Source: Trinickia dabaoshanensis (lineage in GTDB: Bacteria > Pseudomonadota > Gammaproteobacteria > Burkholderiales > Burkholderiaceae). Taken from it: a stretch of DNA of 64,000 bases. The stretch covers positions 1-64,000 of the forward strand of contig NZ_PNYA01000002.1 of NCBI RefSeq assembly GCF_002879885.1, read 5' to 3'. The notes under the pieces were generated by a model. The model worked only from the letters and a program-made list of their open reading frames with translations. It was not told where the DNA came from and searched no databases. The position numbers and the translations under genes were made by a program. Positions 35,219 through 44,136 of this stretch are shown here, piece by piece (the first letter of the stretch is position 1; each line of letters opens with the position of its first letter).

Positions 35219-36721
35219 GTGTCCTTCCAACCCATGAACGTCGGCACGATGCCGACCAACGTGACGCCGTTGCCGACGGCGAAATCGCGGAATGCCCGCC
35301 CCCGGCGCTCCAAACCGGCCCCCGGCGCCGGGTCGCTGTCGCAAGCGATGGACGCCGACGCCTCGGTCGAGATGCAGTTTGCCGCGTCGCTCGAAGACGA
35401 CCCGGATCTCATCACTGGCGGCGAAAACGACGAAACGCTGTACCGCTGGACCGGCGTGTATTGGGAAGAGGTGTCCGAGCGCAAGCTCGTCGGGCGCGCG
35501 ATGGAGTTTCTCCGCGATCACGAGCAGAAAGCGTTCAGCAAGCGCGAAGCGCGCTCGATGGTCGAGAGCGCGATGGCGTACCTGGTGATGTTCAAAGCGT
35601 TGCCAGAACCGGCTCAGGGCGACGCGAAGGTCACGTTCGTGCAACTGCGAAACGGCGTGCTTGAGCTGCGCAACGACGGGCAGCTCTTGGCCCATCGGCC
35701 GGCCAAACGTTTCGGCACGACGTTCTGCGTGCAGGCCGATCTCGACTGGAATCGGGTCGACCAGGATGGCGCGTATCACCTTCGGCCGGTCGATCCCGCG
35801 AGCAAGTTCGGCGGGTTCCTGCATCGCATCGCCCCGCGCCGTGATCTCCAGGACTACATCGCCGAAGCGCTCGGCTCAACGCTCACGACGCACAACTGGC
35901 AGAAGGCGATCTGGTTGCACGGCAGCGGCGGTAACGGCAAAGGCACGCTCTCGAACATCATCGCCGCGTTCCACGCCAAGGTGGCCGCCTTCGACCTGGA
36001 AAACCTCGACAAAGACTTCCTGACCGGCGACCTGGTGAACGCGACGCTCGTGCGCGTGGACGAATCGGAGACCGTCAACGCGAAGAAGTTCAAGTCCTGG
36101 GTCGGGCGCGACCCGCAGCAGATCAACCGCAAGAACAAAGACCCGATCCAGATCCGGCCCAAGGCGACGTTCCTACTCTCGATGAACGAGACGTTGCGCG
36201 CGCACGATCATTCGGTCGGGTTCCGTCGTCGCATCTGCGCGATCCCGATGACGGCGACCTTTCACAACACGTCCGGCACCGACACCGATTGGCACGAGCA
36301 GGTGACGGAAAATCCGGCGGAGATGGTGGTGGTGCTCGACTGGCTGTTGGCCGGCGCGGTGTCGCTGATGAAACGCCGCCGCTTCATGTCGTCGGACGAA
36401 GCGCCACCGGAAGTCCGCGCGCTCGAAATGCAGATCCAGGACGACACGGACCCGCTGGCGCGCTGGGTGCATGAGCACGACGTTCGCGTCGACACGAGCC
36501 TCCTGACCGGCAAGACCGCGGCGTATCAGGCGTTTCGCGAGCAATGCCAGGCATGGGGCTTCAGCCCGAACAAGATCGTGCAGGACCGGATGTTCTGGAT
36601 CCGGCTGCGCGCCCTGCTGCCCGGCGTGAAGGACGAAACGCACATCCGGCACGAAGGCGGGCGCGTTCTCGCCGTCCCGCTGCACGTCGACGGCGTCCCG
36701 TCGCTGCGCAGCGGGCGCTAA
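35219..36721 (+). CDS. P4/D5-family primase-helicase (replication protein)
   Basis: 500 aa from a GTG at 35219 with GAGGT seven nt upstream. A D5-N-like region occupies residues about 40-200 (KVTFVQLRNGVLELRNDG). The SF3 helicase follows with Walker A GSGGNGKGT (about 240), Walker B-like ATLVRVDESE, and sensor region ATFLLSMNETLRA. A winged-helix end (about 408-480) reads LARWVHEHDVRVD and AYQAFREQCQAWG. It would unwind DNA at the origin. The primase catalytic domain seen in longer P4 alpha proteins is absent, so it is helicase-only or uses a host primase. Confidence 0.88.
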   Translation: MSFQPMNVGTMPTNVTPLPTAKSRNARPRRSKPAPGAGSLSQAMDADASVEMQFAASLEDDPDLITGGENDETLYRWTGVYWEEVSERKLVGRAMEFLRDHEQKAFSKREARSMVESAMAYLVMFKALPEPAQGDAKVTFVQLRNGVLELRNDGQLLAHRPAKRFGTTFCVQADLDWNRVDQDGAYHLRPVDPASKFGGFLHRIAPRRDLQDYIAEALGSTLTTHNWQKAIWLHGSGGNGKGTLSNIIAAFHAKVAAFDLENLDKDFLTGDLVNATLVRVDESETVNAKKFKSWVGRDPQQINRKNKDPIQIRPKATFLLSMNETLRAHDHSVGFRRRICAIPMTATFHNTSGTDTDWHEQVTENPAEMVVVLDWLLAGAVSLMKRRRFMSSDEAPPEVRALEMQIQDDTDPLARWVHEHDVRVDTSLLTGKTAAYQAFREQCQAWGFSPNKIVQDRMFWIRLRALLPGVKDETHIRHEGGRVLAVPLHVDGVPSLRSGR

Positions 36722-36754
36722 CGCCCTTCCCCATCCACTCACGAGGAGCCCACC

Positions 36755-37111
36755 ATGGCCACCATCACCGAACGCCACGTGTCCGACTTCGACCTGATTC
36801 TCAGTTGGGCCCACAACCAGCGGGTGCGCGTCGATCCGACCGTGTGGACCGGCAAAGGGTCGATCTACGCCCATTACTGCGACCAGTGCCGCGCGTTTCG
36901 CGCCGGGCCCGAACCCGAGTCCGCGTTCTGGCCTCGCTTGCACGACGTCTTGCAGCACGATTCGAACCGCGGCCTCCTGATGCTGGACCATCAAGGCGCG
37001 GGGGCGATTCACCTGGGCGTGGACGGCGTGAGGCCGCTGCGACACCTCACGGCGTACGACGATCCGTACGCGCCGCTGTCGATCGCGGTCGTCCCCAGCG
37101 GACGATGGTGA
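36755..37111 (+). CDS. Free-standing paralogue of the helicase C-terminal winged-helix domain
   Basis: 118 aa, with GAGGAG before the ATG. It aligns by eye with the last 90 residues of the helicase just upstream: ILSWAHNQRVRVDPTVWTGKGSIYA matches LARWVHEHDVRVDTSLLTGKTAAYQ, and CDQCRAF matches REQCQAW. The downstream parts (AFWPRLHDVL and MFWIRLRALL) also match. It lacks the ATPase. A truncated copy of the DNA-binding end could compete with or load the helicase at the origin. No family name known to me. Confidence 0.7.
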   Translation: MATITERHVSDFDLILSWAHNQRVRVDPTVWTGKGSIYAHYCDQCRAFRAGPEPESAFWPRLHDVLQHDSNRGLLMLDHQGAGAIHLGVDGVRPLRHLTAYDDPYAPLSIAVVPSGRW

Positions 37112-37223
37112 GCGAACGAGCCCTTCACGCGGACAGGTGATGATCGCCTCTACGGGGGCAGGAACGATCGCAGGGCCGCATGTGAACGAACGAATGGGTT
37201 TGCAGCACATCCCGTCGCATTGG

Positions 37224-37787
37224 TTACAGATCCTCCGCGCCATATAAGCGACCGCCTTCGAGCTCCGCGAGATAGCACTCGAGGTTATCAGCGATCTTTT
37301 CAAGAACCTTGGGCAGATACGGGACCAAGTCGGCAAACCGAATGTCGTCACCATGGGGGCCGCCATGATAGTAACGACAATGAGCCAAAAGCGCTTCGCA
37401 TTCCTCTTGCGGCAACTGATGCAGAGGGTCTCGATCGTTTTAGTCGTGAAGGTTTGAGAGATGAATGAATGCGCAACCAAATCTATAGACCGACCGAGTC
37501 CAACCTTGCAGGCTCTGCGCGAGATCAATCATTTCTCTATCGGTTACAGACGCACGGGAACCGGGTTGGGACCATTTCTCTCCGCCGACCGATGCATCAA
37601 TCAGTCTTGTTCTGCGCTCGATACCTTGCGTGAGTAAGTAGATCACCCGAACCATCGAATCAAGCTCCTGGCGAAGCACCGCAATCATTTGGCCAGCAAG
37701 GCCCTCGCGTGCCAGGACTCGCATGGCGCGTTGGTGCTCTTTCGAGCGATTGCGAACTTGCCGCAAGAAGATTGGCAAACTTTCCAT
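37224..37787 (-). pseudogene. Hypothetical gene broken by an in-frame stop
   Basis: ATG 37787 (MESLPIFLRQVRNRSK) opens a helical protein that runs to FIHLSNLHD at a TAA (37440-37442). The same frame continues with NDRDPLHQLPQEECEALLAHCRYYHGG and PYLPKVLEKIADNLECYLAELEGG to a stop at 37224. The second part reads like the natural continuation (a TAC Tyr codon changed to TAA). The full protein would be about 187 aa. I have a sense of similar proteins with HLSxxHDYxxRDP in Burkholderia, but give no function. Confidence 0.6.
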
Positions 37788-38077
37788 CGCGATCCTATCG
37801 TAGAGATGAGCGGGAGCGGAGGCCTCCTCGGTACGACACCAGCGTACATCTCGCCCCCGGACAGCGGCTCAAGAGTAATACACAGTCCCGCTCTCGAGCG
37901 CTTGGCGCATTCCCTATCGTTTCGCCGGTCGTCAAACGTGGCCGACGACGGCCAAGCATGCTCCACTTGCTAGACCGCCCATCGGCCATTCCCGCCATCC
38001 CATTGCTCACCGCCCTCGCTCCGCTAGCTTGAGAAAAGCCGATCTCCATCGGCGTCCTCACGCTCGGAGCCTCGGCT

Positions 38078-40702
38078 ATGATCACGCTTCCCCACTTCTC
38101 GTTCTTCCGTGCTCGCACGTCGTCGCTGATCGGGCTGCTCGGCCTAGTATCCCTGATGCTGCTTTTCGCCGCAGCGCCTGCGCACGCGGCCGACTTGTTC
38201 GCTCCCGTGCCGGGCGACATGTCGATGAAGCTTTTCGTGAAGCCGCTGTTCGGCCCAGTTGTTGATGGAAGCTCAAGCCCGTTGAGCGGGATCCTCGGCG
38301 CGTTCAACGCCGGCGTTCTGTTCCTCGGCGGCATCTTCGCCGGCTACACGATCATCGCCGGCACCATGTCCACGGCACACGACGGCGCGCTGCTCGGCAA
38401 GAAGTGGAGCACGATGTGGATCCCTGTCCGCACGAGCGTTGGTACGGCCGCGATCCTTCCCACGATGAAGGGCTTCTGCGCAGCCCAGGCGATCGTCGTG
38501 TGGCTCGCAATCCAGGGGATCGGTCTCGCCGACATGGTGTGGTCGCAGTTCGCCTCAAACCCGCTGGGCTCCGACGGCCAGGTCTACACCGGCGTCGACA
38601 TGACGTCGAACGTGCGCAAGCTCGCGACGAGCCTGCTGCTGGCCAACGTCTGCGCCGAATCCGCCAACCAGGCGATCGAGAAGGACCGCGCTTCGGGCGG
38701 CATGGGCGCTCGGATGTTCGGGTCGATGACCTTCGGCCCGACGCCGTTCTCGAACACGTCGTCATCGGGCCAGGTGCAAACCGGTTACACGTACGGCGAG
38801 ACCAGCGACCGGCTCGGGCTGCAAGCCGCGTGCGGCTCCGTCACGTTGACCTTGTCGGCCCCGCCGTCGAAAAGCGGCATCGAGCCAACGGGCCAAACCC
38901 AGGAACAGCTCGTCAACGTGCAGAACGTTACGGCGACCGTCGAGAAAGCGCACCAGACGGCCCTGCCCGCCCTGCAAGCAGCGATGGACGCCCTGGCGAA
39001 GCAGATCGTCGATCCGAACAGCAAGGTTTCAGCGCAGCAAGCCGCGGCGGCCATCGACGTCGGCGTGAACGCCTACGCCCAGGCCATCGCCAAGATCGGC
39101 AAGGCCGCCGCAGCGCAGCAGGTTGACGCCGATTACATCAACGCGATGCGCGCCGACGGCTGGGCCTACGCGGGCCTGTATTACGTGAAGATCGTCAAAG
39201 CCCAGTCCGACATCGCTGCGGCGATCAGCGCAATCCCAGCTTCCCAGGGCATGTCGAGCGCGAGCCGCGCAGCGCTGTCGCTCTTCGTCGACGACATCGA
39301 CGTCAATCTGAACAAGGCCAACGACATCCTGGCGGACGCCGCCCGGCGCGACGCCACGGGCCTGGCGCAGAACAACGCGGACGGCGGCAGCGGGGCCGAC
39401 CGCATCATCGCGTGGTTTGCGACCGGCAAATCGGTCGTGGACTCAACGCTCAGCGGTGGCGGGCAGGTGAACGCGAACCCGCTGCTCGCCGCGGTCGAGC
39501 TCGGCCACTCGATGATGTGGTGGGGCGAAGGCGCGTTCACCGCAGCGTCGTCGGTGTCGGTGCTCGGCGTCATCCCGCGCGTCAGCAACGTCATGCAACT
39601 GGTTTACACGCTCATCTCCGGCCCGTTCGCCCTAATGTTCTCCGTGCTGGTCGGCGGAGGTGCCATGCTCGCGGTGTATCTCCCGATGATCCCGACGCTG
39701 ATGTGGTACACCGCGGTGTTTTCCTGGGTGGTGACGCTGGCTGAAGCGGTGATCGCCGCGCCGATCTGGATGTGCATGCACTTGCATCCCAGTGGCGAAG
39801 AAACGGGGAAAGCGGCCTCTGGCTATTCGCTCATCCTTTCGCTGACCGTGCGCCCCGCCTTGATGGTTTTGGGCCTTTGCATGGCGATCGAAATCCTGCC
39901 CCTGGCCGGCGGGTTCGTCATGGGCACGTTCGCCATCGCGTTTCACATGAGCGTGACGTCGGGCCACTTCGCCGGCCTGTTCATCACCCTGGCCGGCTGC
40001 GTCATGTTCGTGACGACGATGGTCCTGATCATCCGCAAAACCTTCTCGCTCATCCACGTCATCCCGGACCAGATCTTGACGTGGATCGGCAACGGCGCCG
40101 GCCAGCTCGGCTCGACGATCAGGGAAATGGACGGGACCGCGCACAACAAAATGGTGGCTGCGTTTGCGCACACGACCAAGATCGCCGGTGCCGCTGGCGG
40201 CGGGTTGGGCAACGCACTCGGACGGGATCCGAACGGCAAGGGCAAAGGTGGCGGATCGACGCCGGACCGTGATGCGGGCATCGCCGTTGGGCCGCGGGAG
40301 CCCGAGGTCGAAGGTCCGGCTGGCAAAAAAGACGAGGCGAAGGGCAAGCCGGGCCAGGATGCCGCGGGCGATGAAGGCAGCCTTAGTTCGGCACGGCGGG
40401 CGGCGAAGGCGGCGGACGGAGGCGCGGCGGACGGAGGCGCGGCGGGCGCTCGTGGCGGCGCGGCTCCGGCCGCGCGTGAAGCGGACGCTCGGGACGGGAA
40501 GCCGCAGGACAGTGGAGGTCCGACGGCAGCGCCCGAACCGCAGCCACCGGAGGAGAAGCCGACTACGCAGGAACGCGTCGCGCAAATGATGGAACGCCCC
40601 GCCACTGAGCGTAGGACCACGCTCGCGGAAGACCTGGCGGCATTTCAAGCATCACTGGAAAGCCAGGCGGAGAGGGGTGGGAAGGAAAACAGGCGCACTT
40701 GA
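38078..40702 (+). CDS. DotA/TraY-family conjugative membrane protein
   Basis: 874 aa. GGAG lies eight nt before the ATG. A signal peptide (to about residue 38, AHAAD) precedes a long region. Several hydrophobic segments follow: about 75-95, 130-150 and a group at 480-660. The GKKWSTMWIPVRTSVGTAAILPT region and the later cluster of helices match the DotA/TraY family of type IVB (IncI-like) transfer systems. The last 200 residues are low-complexity, Gly/Ala/Lys-rich. It sits in the inner membrane as part of the mating apparatus. Together with a MobF relaxase this makes an unusual combination. Confidence 0.85.
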   Translation: MITLPHFSFFRARTSSLIGLLGLVSLMLLFAAAPAHAADLFAPVPGDMSMKLFVKPLFGPVVDGSSSPLSGILGAFNAGVLFLGGIFAGYTIIAGTMSTAHDGALLGKKWSTMWIPVRTSVGTAAILPTMKGFCAAQAIVVWLAIQGIGLADMVWSQFASNPLGSDGQVYTGVDMTSNVRKLATSLLLANVCAESANQAIEKDRASGGMGARMFGSMTFGPTPFSNTSSSGQVQTGYTYGETSDRLGLQAACGSVTLTLSAPPSKSGIEPTGQTQEQLVNVQNVTATVEKAHQTALPALQAAMDALAKQIVDPNSKVSAQQAAAAIDVGVNAYAQAIAKIGKAAAAQQVDADYINAMRADGWAYAGLYYVKIVKAQSDIAAAISAIPASQGMSSASRAALSLFVDDIDVNLNKANDILADAARRDATGLAQNNADGGSGADRIIAWFATGKSVVDSTLSGGGQVNANPLLAAVELGHSMMWWGEGAFTAASSVSVLGVIPRVSNVMQLVYTLISGPFALMFSVLVGGGAMLAVYLPMIPTLMWYTAVFSWVVTLAEAVIAAPIWMCMHLHPSGEETGKAASGYSLILSLTVRPALMVLGLCMAIEILPLAGGFVMGTFAIAFHMSVTSGHFAGLFITLAGCVMFVTTMVLIIRKTFSLIHVIPDQILTWIGNGAGQLGSTIREMDGTAHNKMVAAFAHTTKIAGAAGGGLGNALGRDPNGKGKGGGSTPDRDAGIAVGPREPEVEGPAGKKDEAKGKPGQDAAGDEGSLSSARRAAKAADGGAADGGAAGARGGAAPAAREADARDGKPQDSGGPTAAPEPQPPEEKPTTQERVAQMMERPATERRTTLAEDLAAFQASLESQAERGGKENRRT

Positions 40703-40705
40703 CCC

Positions 40706-40825
40706 ATGGCACAAGACAATCAACTGCGGCGACTCGATGTTAAGGTCATGCGAAGCCAGCTTCAGGTGCCTGCCATTCTTTCCGTCGATCCAAGCATGAG
40801 AGCAGCCAAAAATTGTGGGAAATAG
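40706..40825 (+). pseudogene. Truncated reading frame at an insertion boundary
   Basis: A 39-aa frame begins three bases after the DotA/TraY stop (MAQDNQLRRLDVKVMRSQL, then VPAILSVDPSMRAA) and ends where GC content drops. It has the codon use of the transfer genes up to about 40800. It could be the start of the next transfer gene, cut off by insertion of the low-GC pair that follows. No ribosome-binding site is obvious and no family is recognised, so it may be spurious. Confidence 0.35.
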
Positions 40826-40916
40826 GCATTCTCAGAAACCCTCACGTGGTGCTAATATTCCGATCATCATAGGAGCAACGTTAGCCATCAAGAGAGAGCT
40901 GATACTTATTTTTACA

Positions 40917-41693
40917 ATGCTAACTAAGATCATTAACTTTTTCTCGGCCGCGGGGTGGCTAGCTAACGCTTTTAGCATTGGCATACCATCGACGATGTTT
41001 TTGGGGGTAGTTTTTGGTTGGATTAAGTTTTTTCGAAAAAAATCCAACCTCGACTCGCTCTTACCAAAGGGATTTGCCACCACCTGGTCCATCGATAAGG
41101 TCGGCAGCTTAGCTCAAATCGCTATTGTCGACGATCAGATCAGCGATTTTCCCGCAACCGAATTGCGACGAGGAGGCTTCCAGATCAAGACATTCAAACA
41201 AGTAAAACTGTCAGATATCGATAAACTATCGAGCTTTGATATCGTTTTTCTTGATATGAAGGGCGTAGTTAAAGATGACCCAGAGTACGGAGGGCTAAAG
41301 CTAATTGAGAAGTTGCGCAGCTCGAATCCCTACCAGAAGATTTGCGCGGTATCCGGTCAAACCTTCGATCCGACCGCAACGCGTTTCTTCAAGCTAGCAG
41401 ACGACTACAAAAAGAAACCCCTGACGGCGCACGAGTGCAAAGAGGTGATCGAACAGTTTGCCGGTGAGATTTTCGATCCTGAAAAAGTGCTGGAGCATGG
41501 TCGATTGGCTTTCGATCGACTGAGGCGGAAAACGAGGATTAATGTAGTCGAAGCTGTGCGCAAGTTCACCGTCTCGGGAAATGGACGTGACGTTGGCGCC
41601 TTGCGGAGTTCGTTGCTTGAAGAGGGGGTCAACGAACATGACTGCAGTGCGATGTTGAAGCTTGCGAGGATGATTGCACGTGAAACTGATTAG
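40917..41693 (+). CDS. Membrane-anchored receiver-domain protein (low-GC pair, gene 1)
   Basis: 258 aa from ATG 40917; the frame is open to 40815 and the true start is not certain. One membrane segment (about 22-37, TMFLGVVFGWIKFF) precedes a receiver domain: IAIVDDQ, the acceptor Asp in VFLDMKG, the Ser in AVSGQ and the Lys in YKKKP are all present. The C-terminal 75 residues are helical and basic. No DNA-binding output domain is seen. The following kinase-like gene overlaps it by 14 bases. Codon use and GC are unlike the flanking transfer genes, suggesting recent acquisition. Confidence 0.8.
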   Translation: MLTKIINFFSAAGWLANAFSIGIPSTMFLGVVFGWIKFFRKKSNLDSLLPKGFATTWSIDKVGSLAQIAIVDDQISDFPATELRRGGFQIKTFKQVKLSDIDKLSSFDIVFLDMKGVVKDDPEYGGLKLIEKLRSSNPYQKICAVSGQTFDPTATRFFKLADDYKKKPLTAHECKEVIEQFAGEIFDPEKVLEHGRLAFDRLRRKTRINVVEAVRKFTVSGNGRDVGALRSSLLEEGVNEHDCSAMLKLARMIARETD

Positions 41694-42777
41694 TTTATTG
41701 GGCTCAGGGGCGGTTCATCTACCTTGGCCCACGATAATGGATGGGGGCTCTGTCAGTGGTAGTCGACTTGACGAGTCGGATATCTGCCGGCGGAAGTGCG
41801 GCGAGGCTCGGCAATGCGTCGGGGACGATGTGCCAGGTGAGCATGTGTGCGAGCACGGACTGACTTACTTCGTGTGCAACGTTGCGGATGAACGTATCAC
41901 AGTTTATGGCGTTCGCGGCCCAAACAACAAGACGAAATTCAATCAATATCTCAAAGACGGGTTGAAAGGGCGTTCAGTTTCTCAAATAGATCTGGACTTC
42001 TGGTTGAACTCACTGCGACGACTTCGCGCTCAGATTGAAGAAGATTTCTTGCAGCGGCAGGCAGAGCTATTGGATCCGTTGCATGACCCCATAAGACTGG
42101 TAAAGCAAATTGGAACAATTGCAGAACGCCTTGTCAGACAACATTCTGGTGGAGCAGGCGGACTCGACCAACTGCTCGAACACGTTTCTCCCGAATTAAA
42201 GTCCCTGATCAAATCATCTGACCTCCTGACAGATTCATTTGAGTTACTCTCGATATATTTCAACCCAGACGCAGCGACCTACGGGAAAAAGCATCCGGTT
42301 AGCGTGCACGGCTTACTCAAAAAGCTCGTCTCAATTTTTAGAATTGAAAATAACGATGGCAGCGGAAGCGTCAGAATTTATCTAGAGGGCGAGTGCTATA
42401 GAAATGCTTTTGTGTATGACAGCTTCAAGCTTGTTCCATTTGCGCTACTGTCAAACGCCGTTAAATACAATGTGAAAGGTTCGATCGACGTTTCTATCTT
42501 GGACCATGGGCACGGCGTTGAGGTGTCGGTCTGCACAGTGGGGCCACTGATTGAGCCTATCGAGATAGAGGCGATTTTCGAAAAGAGAAGCCGCGGAAAA
42601 TGGGCAAAGGAGTTGAAGGACGGTCGTGGTGTTGGCCTGTATCTGGCAGCGATTATCGCCAAGGCGCACGACTTCCGCATAGATGTTAGCAGCAAATCGA
42701 CCGGGGAAAAAAAGGGAAAAATCCCACTTGCGACCAATAAATTTTCGTTTGTTTTGCCATATCAAAACCTGGCGTGA
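41680..42777 (+). CDS. Cysteine-rich histidine-kinase-like ATPase (low-GC pair, gene 2)
   Basis: 365 aa from a GTG at 41680, overlapping the receiver gene. The N-terminus has a Cys/His cluster (CRRKCGEARQC, then HVCEHGL and FVCNV; residues about 33-70) that could bind zinc or a cofactor. A helical part with DPLHDPIRLVKQIG contains a possible phospho-His. The C-terminal half is a GHKL ATPase: FALLSNAVKYN (N-box) and GRGVGLYLAAIIAKAH (G2 box). No membrane segment, so sensing is probably cytoplasmic. It is paired with the membrane receiver protein. Possible anti-phage or regulatory role. Confidence 0.75.
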   Translation: MKLISLLGSGAVHLPWPTIMDGGSVSGSRLDESDICRRKCGEARQCVGDDVPGEHVCEHGLTYFVCNVADERITVYGVRGPNNKTKFNQYLKDGLKGRSVSQIDLDFWLNSLRRLRAQIEEDFLQRQAELLDPLHDPIRLVKQIGTIAERLVRQHSGGAGGLDQLLEHVSPELKSLIKSSDLLTDSFELLSIYFNPDAATYGKKHPVSVHGLLKKLVSIFRIENNDGSGSVRIYLEGECYRNAFVYDSFKLVPFALLSNAVKYNVKGSIDVSILDHGHGVEVSVCTVGPLIEPIEIEAIFEKRSRGKWAKELKDGRGVGLYLAAIIAKAHDFRIDVSSKSTGEKKGKIPLATNKFSFVLPYQNLA

Positions 42778-42994
42778 GCGGCTTAGGCTTTGGCGCAATT
42801 GCATAACCGTTAACTCGCCCTCCGCGGGCCCCAGAGGCAATTGACGGGCCGGCTTGCTCGGCCTAGGGTTGCCGTTAGAGCGACGGGCGCTTCGTCGGTG
42901 AATGTCAGAGACTAGCGCCACGGGGTCGTTGGTCACGTCCGACGGCCTGCAAGTGCGTCCCGAAACCTCGCGGCGCCATCTAGCGGCTGAAGAT

Positions 42995-43285
42995 CTAATC
43001 CCCTGAACCGGCGGCACTCCCGCGCAAACGGGATGGCATCAGCGGCGGTTGTGGTAACGCTTCCAATGCTTTCGTCGGCCCGCGCAAACGATTTCCAATC
43101 CACCGCATTGGCCAGTTCGTGGGTCCGTCGAGACCCACGCAGGTCCAAAGCGGAGCGCCGTTCGAGTCACGGCCAACGAAACGCGCCGGTTGCAACCCAT
43201 CTTCCCACTCGCTGCATCCGGTGGGCGCCGGCTCCGGCACAACCCAGTAGTACCTGCCGACAACAAGTTTATTCCGTGCAACCAT
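42995..43285 (-). CDS. Small hypothetical protein (96 aa)
   Basis: ATG 43285 follows GGGGGAG. The N-terminal half is strand- and Trp-rich (KLVVGRYYWVVPEPAPTG, ARFVGRDSNGAPLWTCVGLDG), ending GPTNWPMRWIG. It resembles a compact beta protein common on Burkholderia mobile elements. The tail after residue 65 is Pro/Arg-rich. It lies on the opposite strand to the transfer genes, just right of the low-GC insertion. Confidence 0.6.
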   Translation of the reverse strand: MVARNKLVVGRYYWVVPEPAPTGCSEWEDGLQPARFVGRDSNGAPLWTCVGLDGPTNWPMRWIGNRLRGPTKALEALPQPPLMPSRLRGSAAGSGD

Positions 43286-43551
43286 AGCTCCCCCGAGTCG
43301 TTGATAAGAACCACCGCCGAAAGCATAGGCGTGAAGCGACGCTGCAAAGCCTGGAATCCAGCACACGCAGGCCTTTTTCGCGATCACTCCCCACTATCTG
43401 AGTCCTCGGCCAACCTTTGACGATTAGGGACGACCGAGACCCTCACGGTAGACCGCTCATCGCCCCTCTCCTCTCTCGCATTGCCCGCGCCTTTTCCCCG
43501 CCGTAACGTCAATTGAGCCCTCCTTCCTGGGCACCATTGACGGAGTACGGC

Positions 43552-44127
43552 ATGGGACTGAAAACCTGGGGCATCAAAGCCGCGAAGGCACTGCGCAGCG
43601 ATGCCGGCGCCCTCCTCGGCGAGCGGCAGCACCGCGAAACCATCGAGAGCCTGCGCGGCGCCGCCCGGCAGATCTTCACGCCGGCGCCGCGCGCACAGTG
43701 GTCGAAGCTCTCCGATCCTCCGAACCGCGCGGCGTTCGCGGCGAAGTACCACGCCGTCGGCTTGAGCGAGGCCGACCTGTCGGCACGGCACGCATCGTTC
43801 GCCCGTTCCGCCTGGGTGTGTGCGGTCGCCTTCATCTTTCTCGTCACCCTGCTCGCCTGCGCCGTCGTTCAGCGCGGCGCCGCGTCCCTTCCGCTCATCC
43901 TCAGCGGCCTCTTCACCGCGTCGATCGCCGGCGCGCTGTGGTTCCGCTACGCGCTGTGGTCGTTTCAGTTGCGGCACCGGTATCTGGACGGCGTGGCGAT
44001 CTTCTTGCGCTCGCCGAGCGAATGGATCCCTCCCGCCTCGATGCCGGTGGTGTCGGTGATCGACGAGGCCGGCCGGTCGATGGTCGTCGTTGACGAGACC
44101 GGTCGCCGCGATCCGGGCCAGCACTGA
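43552..44127 (+). CDS. Membrane conjugal-transfer protein, TraX-like
   Basis: 191 aa from ATG 43552; an upstream frame start at 43513 looks non-coding. Residues 1-75 are charged and helical. Two membrane helices follow at about 85-105 and 113-132 (FARSAWVCAVAFIFLVTLLAC, then LILSGLFTASIAGALWF). The order after the DotA/TraY-type gene suggests a TraX-like role in the IncI-type apparatus, but this is from position and topology, not motifs. Confidence 0.65.
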   Translation: MGLKTWGIKAAKALRSDAGALLGERQHRETIESLRGAARQIFTPAPRAQWSKLSDPPNRAAFAAKYHAVGLSEADLSARHASFARSAWVCAVAFIFLVTLLACAVVQRGAASLPLILSGLFTASIAGALWFRYALWSFQLRHRYLDGVAIFLRSPSEWIPPASMPVVSVIDEAGRSMVVVDETGRRDPGQH

Positions 44128-44136
44128 GGGGGCGAC

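Noticed and set aside
36173-37528. 451-residue minus frame across the helicase gene
   Set aside because: Overlaps the SF3 helicase and its paralogue, both strongly supported, and has no ribosome-binding site at a useful place.
37795-38334. 179-residue minus frame over the start of the DotA/TraY gene
   Set aside because: Antisense to the signal peptide and N-terminus of a well-supported gene.
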